From the NCBI RefSeq assembly GCF_016597815.1, contig NZ_VCHA01000003.1:248001-312000 (forward strand): 64,000 nt of DNA, written 5' to 3'. The position numbers were made by a program, and so were the translations under genes. The notes under the pieces were generated by a model. The model did not search any database. It was not told the origin of the DNA and was given only the letters and a program-made list of their open reading frames with translations. The stretch's first letter is position 1, and every line of letters begins with the position of its first letter. The stretch comes from Marinobacter sp. DY40_1A1. Lineage in GTDB: Bacteria > Pseudomonadota > Gammaproteobacteria > Pseudomonadales > Oleiphilaceae. Below are positions 54,050-61,918 of the stretch, piece after piece.

Positions 54050-54342
54050 TGCGTCCTTACCTACTTACCGCTTCTGCCCGTAAAGATCTTATTAATATTG
54101 GCCGCTTTACCACCGAAAAATGGGGAAAGCGGCAACGCGATAAATACCTCAAGCAGTTTGATGATGCATTCAAACTGCTTTCTCGCCAGCCTGAAATAGG
54201 CCGCGATGCGGACGATATCAAGCCAGGGTACAAAAAATTCAGCCAGGGTAGCCATGTCATCTTTTACCGGGCTGGCACGGAATCCCATATCGTTGTAATA
54301 CGGATTCTTCACAACAGCATGGATGTGGAACAGCACCTGTAA
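54049..54342 (+). CDS. parE: ParE/RelE-type toxin
   Basis: A 97-residue toxin of the ParE family. It has the start YLLTASARKDLINIGRFTTEKWG and the later PEIGRDADDIKPGYKKFSQGSHVIFYRA with a terminal IVVIRILHNSMDVEQHL, matching ParE folds that act on DNA gyrase. Co-translated with ParD. Its stop codon lies 3 bp from the R' core of the next attC-like site, which is usual for cassette genes and suggests it entered as part of a cassette. Confidence 0.93.
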   Translation: MRPYLLTASARKDLINIGRFTTEKWGKRQRDKYLKQFDDAFKLLSRQPEIGRDADDIKPGYKKFSQGSHVIFYRAGTESHIVVIRILHNSMDVEQHL

Positions 54343-54344
54343 CC

Positions 54345-54423
54345 CCATAACGCTGAAGCACAGCGGCGCCACGTCAGCGGCGTCCGGCGGCCATCGGCCG
54401 CAAACTGCTGCGACTTGTTAATT
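54345..54423 (-). repeat. attC-like recombination site 2
   Basis: On the minus strand: R'' AATTAAC (54423-54417, including the TAA stop of the membrane-protein gene), a 5-nt spacer, an L'' arm GCAGCAG, a GC-rich hairpin, an L' arm (GCA/CAG with one extra base) and R' GTTATGG (54351-54345). The 79-bp size, spacer lengths and the single bulged base are those of an integron attC. R' begins the ParDE cassette. Confidence 0.8.
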
Positions 54424-54855
54424 TGTGGGTGTAGCACTGCGCCCGATCCAGTATTCAAACGGCCGAACCAGGCCTGGAATTTTTAAATTTCTCCCACGAA
54501 ACCCTGCAACTGAAAGGAACACGGTTGCAACGATGCTCAAGCCCATACCAACCAGCATGAGTATATTTTTGAGACCATCGCCTGAAAGGTAAGGGATGCT
54601 CGTGCCTGCGTCACGAACCGCAATACGAACCCCAACAGCTAGTGCCGCCAGAAGCATGAGGTAAATAAATGTTGATAGCCAAAGATCCATGAACTTCAGC
54701 AGAGTCATCTTGCTATGCGTAAATTCGAAACGACGAGCCAATAGCAGGAAAAGAATAACCAATGGTACATACAGCCAGGAATAGGTATAGAAAATGATCA
54801 AGCTGACCAATGGCACCGTGCCAGCGATGATACGTTCTTGAGTGCTTACTTCCAT
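54418..54855 (-). CDS. Cassette-borne unknown membrane protein (145 aa)
   Basis: A 145-residue protein with four hydrophobic helices (about residues 12-38, 60-80, 94-115 and a short one near 30-40) and a basic C-terminal end (FEYWIGRSATPTN). No family is recognised. AAGGAG precedes the ATG. The gene fills a cassette whose ends are GTTAATTT at the start and AAATTAAC at R'', exact complements over eight bases. The stop codon lies inside R''. Small membrane proteins are common among integron cassettes. Function is unknown. Confidence 0.75.
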   Translation of the reverse strand: MEVSTQERIIAGTVPLVSLIIFYTYSWLYVPLVILFLLLARRFEFTHSKMTLLKFMDLWLSTFIYLMLLAALAVGVRIAVRDAGTSIPYLSGDGLKNILMLVGMGLSIVATVFLSVAGFRGRNLKIPGLVRPFEYWIGRSATPTN

Positions 54856-54881
54856 ATACCGACAATCTCCTTGAAATTAAC

Positions 54882-56731
54882 GAGGCTGTAGAAAAACCCA
54901 AAAATGAGCGAGTATTCCACCGCCTGCGATCTCGTTTTTTTTAGCCGGTCAGTTCGCCCAGCAACTTCCTGTTTTCGGATTGATTGCCCTTTATAGCCCT
55001 CAATCCCGGTATTTCAGTGTTCAGGCGCCCGTAACCTTGTGCCTAAGGGGTATTTCGGGAGGGCTTGCTCCCCCGGTCATGCCGCCATCCGCCCATAATT
55101 AGCCAGCTTCTCAATATTGTGTACCAAGCAGTACAACTGCCACTGGCCCTGCACCTTCTTCTTTCCCCTGAGACTGAACCGGTTCAGCCGTTTGTTGGTG
55201 CCAATGTTGCCGAACACGGGTTCCACCACCGACATGCGATGACTGTAAATCTCTTTACCTTTAGAGCTATCCACCCGATGCTTCATCCAGTCGGTATAGC
55301 TCGGCGTACGATTGCGTTCTAATGCAAACGTCACTTGCCTGCCACTGCCTTTGCGGTGGTCAGCCGACGCCGGGTTTTGCATGCACTGGTGCTTTTTGGG
55401 GCAATGACGACACTGCAGCAGGCGGCCTTTGAAGTGGGCACGGGAGACACCATTCCCATCCGTGCGAGTCGCCTCATAATGAAGCTCTTGCCCTGCCGGG
55501 CAGATACAGGTGAGCGTGACCGGATCGAACTGGAATTCACGGGCCGGGATGATCTCTTTCCAGCCTGTGTCTGGCTGGTTCTGGTGACGCCTGCCGTATT
55601 TGTCTTTCTGATGCGCGAACTTGGGATCCCGGCTGCGGAACCGGTTGTCCGGAATGTAGCCATTGATATTCCGTTCATGCAGGTACTTCATATTGGCTTC
55701 GTTGGCGAAGCCGGTGTCGGCGGTTACCACAGTGCCTTGCTGGTAGATGTTGTCCGCGATGCCCAGTTTCCTGAATCGGGCTTCGACACTTTCCAGAACC
55801 GGTTGCAGAGTGTGGTGTTCCTGGCCTTCGCCGAAGGCTTGAGCATCGATGATGATCTGGTGTTTCTTGTCCACCGTGGCCACGCCGTTATAGCCCTGGA
55901 TCGTGCCCTTGCTGGTGGTCATCTTGCCGCTTTCGTTATCGGTGATGTTGCTCTTCACTTCCTTGCGTCGTTTCCCCTGGCCCATCCTTGGGCTGTTGGT
56001 CTTTAGGAAGCGATCCACTTTCTGCAAGGACTCGTCCAGAGAGAGAACCGTCTTCGCCCGGCGGATATCCCGGTCCAGCTCGGCCTCGGTTTCCGCCTCG
56101 TCCCGTTCGTGGTGTTCTTTCAGATGGTGGCGGATGAGTCGTTTGAGTTTCTGGCGTTTCTCCTCCAGCTCTTTAAAGGTGCCAGACCATTCCTTGGCGG
56201 CATTGGAGGACATCTTGCAACCGTCGATGGCAAATAGTTCGTGGCCCAGCAAGCCCTGTTCGTCACAGACCAGCAGCACCTGCTCGAACAACTCCTCAAT
56301 CTCATCAGCATGGCTGCTGACGAACTTGGCTAAGGTCGTGAAATGGGGCACCGTGTCGCAGGACAGGGCTTTGAAAATAACGTTGGTCTCGCAGCACCAC
56401 TGGATCTCCCGGCTAGAGGTGATACCGCGGGAATAGGCAAACAGAATAACGGGCAACAGGATAGCCGGATCGTAGGCCCGACGGCCTGTGTCCTTATTGC
56501 GGTACCTCGGATAAAAAACCGACAGATCGAGCTTGTGTTGAATCAGGTAGTGCACGGCATGTTCGAAGGTGCCGGGCTGAAGCTGCTCTTTATAATTCAC
56601 CACGAGAATAGTGTCCTGATCGTGGTTATAGGGCCTGAAGCGGGGCTTGGCTTTGGGCATCTGACGGCTCCTTGTCTGTTTGCTTGATCCTATCAAACCG
56701 AGGCGCGATTTCGGGGTTTTTCTACAGCCTC
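54882..56731 (-). mobile_element. IS1182-family insertion sequence (1850 bp)
   Basis: The element is bounded by 18-bp perfect inverted repeats (GAGGCTGTAGAAAAACCC at 54882-54899 and its complement at 56714-56731), with partial identity beyond. One transposase gene fills it. AAC lies directly outside both ends (54879-54881 and 56732-56734), a likely 3-bp target duplication. Removing the element and one AAC restores the attC core GCGTTAATT on the minus strand, so the insertion point is the attC crossover triplet GTT. Confidence 0.85.
55077..56660 (-). CDS. IS1182-family transposase
   Basis: A 527-residue DDE transposase. The N-terminal RFRPYNHDQDTILVVNYKEQL is typical of IS1182/IS5-like enzymes. 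The likely catalytic acids lie in FAIDGCKMSSNA (first Asp), TADTGFANE (second) and MSVVEPVFGNIG (Glu). A Cys-rich CRHCPKKHQC block precedes the last motif. The ATG at 56660 follows AAGGAG by 8 nt and was chosen over a TTG upstream. The frame is intact, so the element may still be active. Confidence 0.92.
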   Translation of the reverse strand: MPKAKPRFRPYNHDQDTILVVNYKEQLQPGTFEHAVHYLIQHKLDLSVFYPRYRNKDTGRRAYDPAILLPVILFAYSRGITSSREIQWCCETNVIFKALSCDTVPHFTTLAKFVSSHADEIEELFEQVLLVCDEQGLLGHELFAIDGCKMSSNAAKEWSGTFKELEEKRQKLKRLIRHHLKEHHERDEAETEAELDRDIRRAKTVLSLDESLQKVDRFLKTNSPRMGQGKRRKEVKSNITDNESGKMTTSKGTIQGYNGVATVDKKHQIIIDAQAFGEGQEHHTLQPVLESVEARFRKLGIADNIYQQGTVVTADTGFANEANMKYLHERNINGYIPDNRFRSRDPKFAHQKDKYGRRHQNQPDTGWKEIIPAREFQFDPVTLTCICPAGQELHYEATRTDGNGVSRAHFKGRLLQCRHCPKKHQCMQNPASADHRKGSGRQVTFALERNRTPSYTDWMKHRVDSSKGKEIYSHRMSVVEPVFGNIGTNKRLNRFSLRGKKKVQGQWQLYCLVHNIEKLANYGRMAA

Positions 56732-56830
56732 AACGCCTGCATAAACGGCGGCTTTTACGCAGCGAAGCGGAGAAAAAGCCGTCCGGTGGAGGCCCCTCGG
56801 GCCGGAACGAATTTAATGCACTGGTTATGA
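56732..56830 (-). repeat. attC-like recombination site 3 (interrupted by the IS)
   Basis: On the minus strand: R'' TCATAAC (56830-56824, holding the TAA stop of the 107-residue gene), an arm TGCATTAAA, a long GC-rich and A-rich multi-hairpin body, the matching arm with one base fewer (TGCATAAA), then GCGTT at 56736-56732. The IS starts there; the rest of R', GTTAATT, resumes on the far side of the element at 54881-54875. Total about 99 bp excluding the IS. Confidence 0.75.
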
Positions 56831-57148
56831 CTGAAGCCCGAACACCAGTAAAAATTTGATACCGACGCTCGCAGCTATGCCCAAAATGATGATTGTATAA
56901 AATGCGAGCGGGTTGCCATAGTAGCGATCGATAAGCCAGAAAAAGACAAAACCCGTCACGAGGTCATACACAAATGTTAGTGCCAAGATTATCCCAACAA
57001 AGGGGGTGAACTGCTGGAAAAAAGCCAGTAGCAGACCGATCACTAGGAACGTGCCAGCATAAATTGCAGTTGTCTGCCCCGGCCGTCCATTGTTCATGAC
57101 ATGCCGAATGCAGAAAATCAGTATTGCTAACTTTAAGACTACTCCCAT
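56825..57148 (-). CDS. Cassette-borne unknown membrane protein (107 aa)
   Basis: A 107-residue protein with three to four hydrophobic helices (about residues 3-16, 26-45, 49-73 and 80-103) linked by short loops (MNNGRPGQTT; DRYYGNP). No family is recognised. AAGGAAGG precedes the ATG, 15 nt after the attC core GTT, the usual cassette spacing. The cassette starts GTTATGAC and its R'' ends GTCATAAC, complements over eight bases. The stop lies inside R''. Function is unknown. Confidence 0.75.
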   Translation of the reverse strand: MGVVLKLAILIFCIRHVMNNGRPGQTTAIYAGTFLVIGLLLAFFQQFTPFVGIILALTFVYDLVTGFVFFWLIDRYYGNPLAFYTIIILGIAASVGIKFLLVFGLQS

Positions 57149-57163
57149 CTTTCCCTTCCTTGG

Positions 57164-57227
57164 TCATAACGATGGATGTTAAGCGGCACTGGCGCCAGCC
57201 AGGGTCCGACTTAACGTGTGGTTATAC
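57164..57227 (-). repeat. attC-like recombination site 1
   Basis: A 64-bp site on the minus strand: R'' GTATAAC (57227-57221), a 5-nt spacer, L'' GTTAAGTCGG (57215-57206), a CTGGCGCCAG hairpin (57189-57198), L' CCGCTTAAC (57186-57178, one base fewer, giving the extrahelical base), a 7-nt spacer, and R' GTTATGA (57170-57164). The arrangement matches the classic attC of aadA-type cassettes, and it is the clearest attC in the window. Confidence 0.85.
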
Positions 57228-57384
57228 GGACCGTCCTGAAAGACTCTCATATTCCACCTCACTCACAGGCCACTCCAAACCCGGCAGACATCCCTGGGAA
57301 GTTATCAGGCCAGTGGTCAGCGGGGGCACCGAAGATGCGAAGGCACGGAACAAAGGCGACCACGATTGCCGATTGATCCACCTT

Positions 57385-57447
57385 CCCTCAAGAGCCAAGC
57401 CAGACGGATCAAGCCGCGACTTATCCGTCTGGCTTGGCTCTTGAGGG
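57385..57447. repeat. 25-bp perfect inverted repeat
   Basis: Arms 57385-57409 and 57423-57447 are perfect reverse complements of 25 bases, separated by 13 nt. No T-run follows on either strand. It lies in the stretch upstream of attC site 1, in sequence without a convincing gene. Confidence 0.8.
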
Positions 57448-57605
57448 TAGCAGGGAGAGCGTTCAACGGCGATCCGCTCTATTTGTTTTCTTGCACCGGT
57501 TTTCAAAACCAGAAAAATACTGTTTATACATACAGTAAATTCAGGTAACCTTCCGAGATAAGGCAAGAAAACCTATGCAATCAACCCACCGCTATAACAG
57601 CTAAT

Positions 57606-57870
57606 TATACGAACGAGTTCGTATATCACTTATTCGTAAAACTCCATTCAAGCACACTCAAGAAAACACGATTTTCCAAATAAAAACAAAATCTTGAGCA
57701 CCAATTACCACGGCCACCGCCGGAGTTATACGCCCTCTTCAGAACCACTCCCGCTCCCACCATGGGCGTATAACTCCACCCTTCATACTCCAACTTTCGA
57801 ACCCTATCAGATAGTTATCCTCTTTTCTCGGAAGAGTTCTGGAGTTTTGCGAACGCGTTCGTATAACTCC
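57606..57870. repeat. Cluster of related palindromes (GTATAAC/GTTATAC half-sites)
   Basis: Three palindromes share one half-site. At 57606-57625, TATACGAAC and GTTCGTATA flank two bases. At 57722-57777, GGAGTTATACGCCC and its complement flank 28 nt. At 57841-57870, 15-bp arms abut (two mismatches), ending CGTATAACTCC. A further half-site, TTCGTAAAACTCC, lies at 57633-57645. The included word GTTATACG equals the start predicted for the cassette whose R'' is GTATAAC in attC site 1, so these may be cassette-end relics. Confidence 0.65.
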
Positions 57871-58044
57871 TGCAGCATGCGCGCCCGTGCTGGTTGGATT
57901 CGGATCTTCGAATATCACAGGAACTACAACACCAGCTTCAAACCTGGAGGCCAGGTTAGGCCAAAATGTATCTGAGGAGGTCAGTCACGGCTTGTAGTGG
58001 CATCGTAACGCGGAGCGTCGGTGGGCAAAGGATCGGCTAGAGGG

Positions 58045-58884
58045 CTAGCGCGAGGGTAATGCGCGGACAGGGTAGATATCGTAACGGCTACTCTTGCCCT
58101 CTACCCGGGTGCTCGGCTCAGGCCCGGGGATCGCCGGTGCCTTCCGTGGGCGTTTAACCACCACGCGATAGGTTGCGGTGGCCAGTGCAGCGTTCAACAA
58201 AGCTTCTGAGTCGTCGTCATCCCCTACTACCGTTCGGAACACCTGCATTTCTTTCTTCACCAGCGCAGATTTGTCCCTGTGGGGAAACATGGGGTCGAGA
58301 TAGATAACATCGGCCACTTCTGAGGCCTCTTCAACGCTAGTCAACCAGTCAATGCTACTCCCGGCCCTCAGTGTCATTCGGGCGATGATGGGTGCGCAAT
58401 CCATATTCAGGGCTGCCCGGGCCAAACCATCCGCCAGCAACGCATGAATCACGGGGTTACGTTCAAACAGGCTGACATGACAACCAAGGCTAGCGAGCAC
58501 GAACGCGTCCTGACCCAAGCCAGCAGTGGCATCCAGAACATGCAAGCCTGCTTTGGCTTTCTGTAAGCCAACAGCGCGCGCAACAAGCTGGCCGGAGCCT
58601 CCACCATGCTCACGACGGTATCCCATCTTGCCGGTCACAAACTCTGCTCTCACAGGGCCTGGTGCGCCTTTTCCGGCTACTTGCAGACACAATCCGTTCT
58701 CGTCCAGAAACAGTAAGGCATCAGCCTGCTGCACATCTTTCGGGCGGACAACACCAAGGTACGGCAAGGATAAATCAGAGCCAAGCAGTTTGGCCTTGTG
58801 ATCATCGCCAAGCGGACTTCGGGCGACAGCCAACGGAATACGTGTGTGGTCAAAGGGGACTTTCGAAGCGTTAGGGCGTGACAT
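58045..58884 (-). CDS. rsmJ: 16S rRNA (guanine-1516-N2)-methyltransferase RsmJ
   Basis: A 279-residue SAM-dependent methyltransferase modifying G1516 of 16S rRNA. Motif [18 protein letters not shown] (about residues 117-133), the family block [18 protein letters not shown] and catalytic loop [19 protein letters not shown] (DPMFP) match RsmJ, as does the [11 protein letters not shown] tail. It is the last gene of the minus-strand adk-tsaB-rsmJ run, 12 bp after tsaB. The accessory region begins beyond its stop. Confidence 0.93.
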   Translation of the reverse strand: MSRPNASKVPFDHTRIPLAVARSPLGDDHKAKLLGSDLSLPYLGVVRPKDVQQADALLFLDENGLCLQVAGKGAPGPVRAEFVTGKMGYRREHGGGSGQLVARAVGLQKAKAGLHVLDATAGLGQDAFVLASLGCHVSLFERNPVIHALLADGLARAALNMDCAPIIARMTLRAGSSIDWLTSVEEASEVADVIYLDPMFPHRDKSALVKKEMQVFRTVVGDDDDSEALLNAALATATYRVVVKRPRKAPAIPGPEPSTRVEGKSSRYDIYPVRALPSR

Positions 58885-58896
58885 CAGATAAAAACC

Positions 58897-59595
58897 TTAT
58901 TCACGGCCCGGCAATTTCTTCCAGGTAACTTCATCGCGGATGTAAACCGGTTGCGCCTGCTCTGCCGGCACAGCCAATCCCTGACTGAACTTCAACGCGG
59001 CCAGACGTGCAACCCAGGCAGCCCGGGGAATGAGAGATTCATCCACCGCAGTGATCAGGCTTGAAGCCTCCGGGGGCATCTTTTCACGAAATGCCCAACC
59101 CTGGCCCGCACCAGCCCACTCTTCAATTCCGGGCTCCAGAACAACGCTGGACGGTGAACAGACGCGCTCCGCGCCAATCAGCTCTGGCAAGCCCGAGCGA
59201 TTCAAAAAGCAGCCCCAGTAGACTTCGCTCATGCGGGCATCAAAGGCGACAGCTACGCCTTGGCCTTCACTTACCTGCAAGGCCTCAATAGCGCCAAGCG
59301 CAACCGTTTCAAGCGAAGAGACCGGAACAACCGGAAGGTTGAGCCCCCATGCCAGGCCCTGAACCACACCCGTGGCGATACGGACACCAGTAAAGGATCC
59401 CGGGCCACGGGCAAATGCCAGGGCATCGAGATCGGCTGGTTTAAGCCCTTGCTCCGCCAATAACTCTCGCAGCATGGGCATCAGAAGGCGTGTATGGCCT
59501 CTGGGCGCAATCTCAAACTTCTCGATAACCTCACCGTCAACAAAAAGGGCTGCAGAGCAGCCCTCTGAGGAGGTGTCCAGTGCCAAAAGTTTCAC
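58897..59595 (-). CDS. tsaB: tRNA threonylcarbamoyladenosine biosynthesis protein TsaB
   Basis: A 232-residue ASKHA-fold protein that joins TsaD and TsaE to make t6A37 in tRNA. It opens LLALDTSSEGCSAALFVDG and has FARGPGSFTGVRIATGVVQGLAWGLNLP (about residues 62-89), the conserved TsaB core. The start is GTG. It lies 33 bp downstream of adk and 12 bp upstream of rsmJ on one transcript. Confidence 0.94.
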   Translation of the reverse strand: MKLLALDTSSEGCSAALFVDGEVIEKFEIAPRGHTRLLMPMLRELLAEQGLKPADLDALAFARGPGSFTGVRIATGVVQGLAWGLNLPVVPVSSLETVALGAIEALQVSEGQGVAVAFDARMSEVYWGCFLNRSGLPELIGAERVCSPSSVVLEPGIEEWAGAGQGWAFREKMPPEASSLITAVDESLIPRAAWVARLAALKFSQGLAVPAEQAQPVYIRDEVTWKKLPGRE

Positions 59596-59628
59596 AGGCG
59601 TGAATGGCCTCGATAGAACATCAATGGA

Positions 59629-60303
<675 letters not shown>

Positions 60304-60483
60304 TTATTAAAGTTTGAAAAACTGTGGCAAAAACCCGTGCCTTTGCGACAACCTCTCCCGTTGAAACAGATGTCGGTCGAATTCGACGATGGCGCATTAT
60401 ACGAAGTCAGGCACTTCAGAGAAAGTCGACCTCCGTATCATCTACATAAAACTGACGTATAACGGAGGCTAGCAAGACCAGCA

Positions 60484-61878
60484 TCAGGTGTTCAGTGACG
60501 ATGCCAGGGCATCCAGTTCCGGGGCCACCTGATCAATTTCGACATTCAACTCATCCACGAATCCTGGCTCCAACCCCAGGCCATCCAGCAAGGCAGGAAT
60601 ATCATCTGAATTGAACTCGTCGCCAATGCCTCGCTCCTTCAGCAATGCGTTAGCCAGCTGAACCATCATCACATAGTTTTGATGCTCACCTTGGTAGCCT
60701 GGCTGCTGGTGCACGCCTGCAGCTTTGACAACCGGGTCAGGCAACTCCCAGAGACGATGCAGAATTCCGCCAATGGCACCGTGACCTACAGAAATAATTT
60801 CCTGCTCACCGCCCTGCCCGAACACCTGCTGCTCCAGAGACTGCATGCTGGCTTCCGGGTTGGCTTCTCGCAGCTTATTGAGCTCTTTGAATTCTGCCGG
60901 AAACAAGTGCCCAACCAGCAACAAACCAAAGTTGTGCAACAAGCCGCACAAATACGCCAAGCCTTTGTCTGCACCGCAGCGAGGCGCCATGCGTTGACTC
61001 ACAAAAGCACAGTAAAGTGAGTGACGCCAAAAACTATCCATACCCAGGATGCCCGCCTTGGGCACATCGAACGCACGAACTGAAGCAATGCCCAATGCTA
61101 TGTGGGCAACCCGGTCGAAGCCCAGCACGCGGGTTACAGCATCCTGAACAGAGTTAATCTGGCCCGGGTAATTGAACAGCGCCGACCGGGCATAGCGCAT
61201 TACCTGCGCCGTCAGGCTAGGGTCAAACTCAATAAGCTCCGCCAGCTCCCGGGCCGTGGCCTCGGTGTTGGACGTCAAGCGCAAAATACGCAATGCCAGT
61301 GCCGGCATAGGCGGCAATCGATACAGTTTTTTCAATTTGCTGGCGACTTCTGCCAGCGTCAGCGCATCCCGGCCACCGTTATTACCCGGCCCGCGAATAG
61401 CCAGATTCCCTTCCCGGCTACCGGCCATCGCCAGCCGCAACGAGCGCCCATCCAGCTCTACCATGGAGTGATCTGTGCCACTGGAAAACAACACCTGCTC
61501 AGCCTGTGAGATACCTTCATCCAGCAATACTGGCAACTCGTAAGCATTGCCAATTGGTGGCGTAAACCCGGGGTCACAATCACCGAACAACCGCATGGTC
61601 TGCTGCGCCGTCAGGGGTTGCAAATGGCGCCCTGTCAACTGGTGTAGAGCTTCTGTATCAAGCGCACTGTCGAATTTGTGCACAGCCATAACAATGCCAC
61701 TGATATCAATCAGCAGTGTTGCTTTAATGACGTTTTTCCGGGATTCGCCCAAGGCCGATACGGCCTCATCCAGGCTGCTAGCCCGACCGATGGGCCGCTC
61801 CTGATAAGCAATGCCTTGCTGATTAAAAAATCGCTCCAGTCGCGCTGCGAGAGCCAAAAGAATACTCCTGTTATCCAT
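60484..61878 (-). CDS. YbaK-like deacylase domain fused to HDOD
   Basis: A 464-residue protein. The first ~150 residues look like a YbaK/ProX aminoacyl-tRNA deacylase-type domain (RKNVIKATLLID, then GDCDPGFTPPIGNAYELPVLLDE). Residues ~190-390 form an HDOD domain (LPPMPALALRILRLTSN, then LGFDRVAHIALGIASVRAF, then a degenerate HD region around FWRHSLYCAFVSQRM). The lysine that anchors YbaK deacylases cannot be confirmed. The combination suggests a signalling protein that senses an aminoacylated or nucleotide ligand (inference). It lies 40 bp downstream of ppc on the minus strand. Confidence 0.82.
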   Translation of the reverse strand: MDNRSILLALAARLERFFNQQGIAYQERPIGRASSLDEAVSALGESRKNVIKATLLIDISGIVMAVHKFDSALDTEALHQLTGRHLQPLTAQQTMRLFGDCDPGFTPPIGNAYELPVLLDEGISQAEQVLFSSGTDHSMVELDGRSLRLAMAGSREGNLAIRGPGNNGGRDALTLAEVASKLKKLYRLPPMPALALRILRLTSNTEATARELAELIEFDPSLTAQVMRYARSALFNYPGQINSVQDAVTRVLGFDRVAHIALGIASVRAFDVPKAGILGMDSFWRHSLYCAFVSQRMAPRCGADKGLAYLCGLLHNFGLLLVGHLFPAEFKELNKLREANPEASMQSLEQQVFGQGGEQEIISVGHGAIGGILHRLWELPDPVVKAAGVHQQPGYQGEHQNYVMMVQLANALLKERGIGDEFNSDDIPALLDGLGLEPGFVDELNVEIDQVAPELDALASSLNT

Positions 61879-61918
61879 GGCAGGGGCGCCTCTGCCCCTC
61901 TATCCATTCCCGGCCGAT

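Larger units (their letters stand above)
57228..58044. other. Gene-poor stretch rich in palindromes, upstream of the cassettes
   Basis: No convincing gene is present. Short open frames here lack ribosome sites and family matches, including a 114-codon minus frame that ends inside R'' of attC site 1. Features seen: the 25-bp inverted repeat at 57385-57447; palindromes at 57606-57625, 57722-57777 and 57841-57870 built on the word GTTCGTATAACTCC or variants; and an A/T-rich stem (CTCAAGA/TCTTGAG, around 57656-57697). No integrase gene lies here. Between 57880 and 58044 I see nothing definite; a GTTAGGC word lies at 57955-57961. Confidence 0.6.

Noticed and set aside
57222-57566. 114-codon minus-strand open frame ending inside attC site 1 R''
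   Set aside because: Its stop falls in the TAAC of R'', which always stops one frame. The start is TTG without a clear ribosome site, it contains the 25-bp inverted repeat, and no family match was seen. Kept only as part of the gene-poor stretch.
57722-57777. Palindrome as a complete attC site
   Set aside because: The R-box words face outward (GTTATAC first, GTATAAC last), the reverse of an attC. It fits cassette ends better than an attC itself.
57955-57961. GTTAGGC as an attI core
   Set aside because: It is on the plus strand while the cassettes read on the minus strand, and no integrase or attI-like flanking sequence is present. A 7-base word alone is weak.
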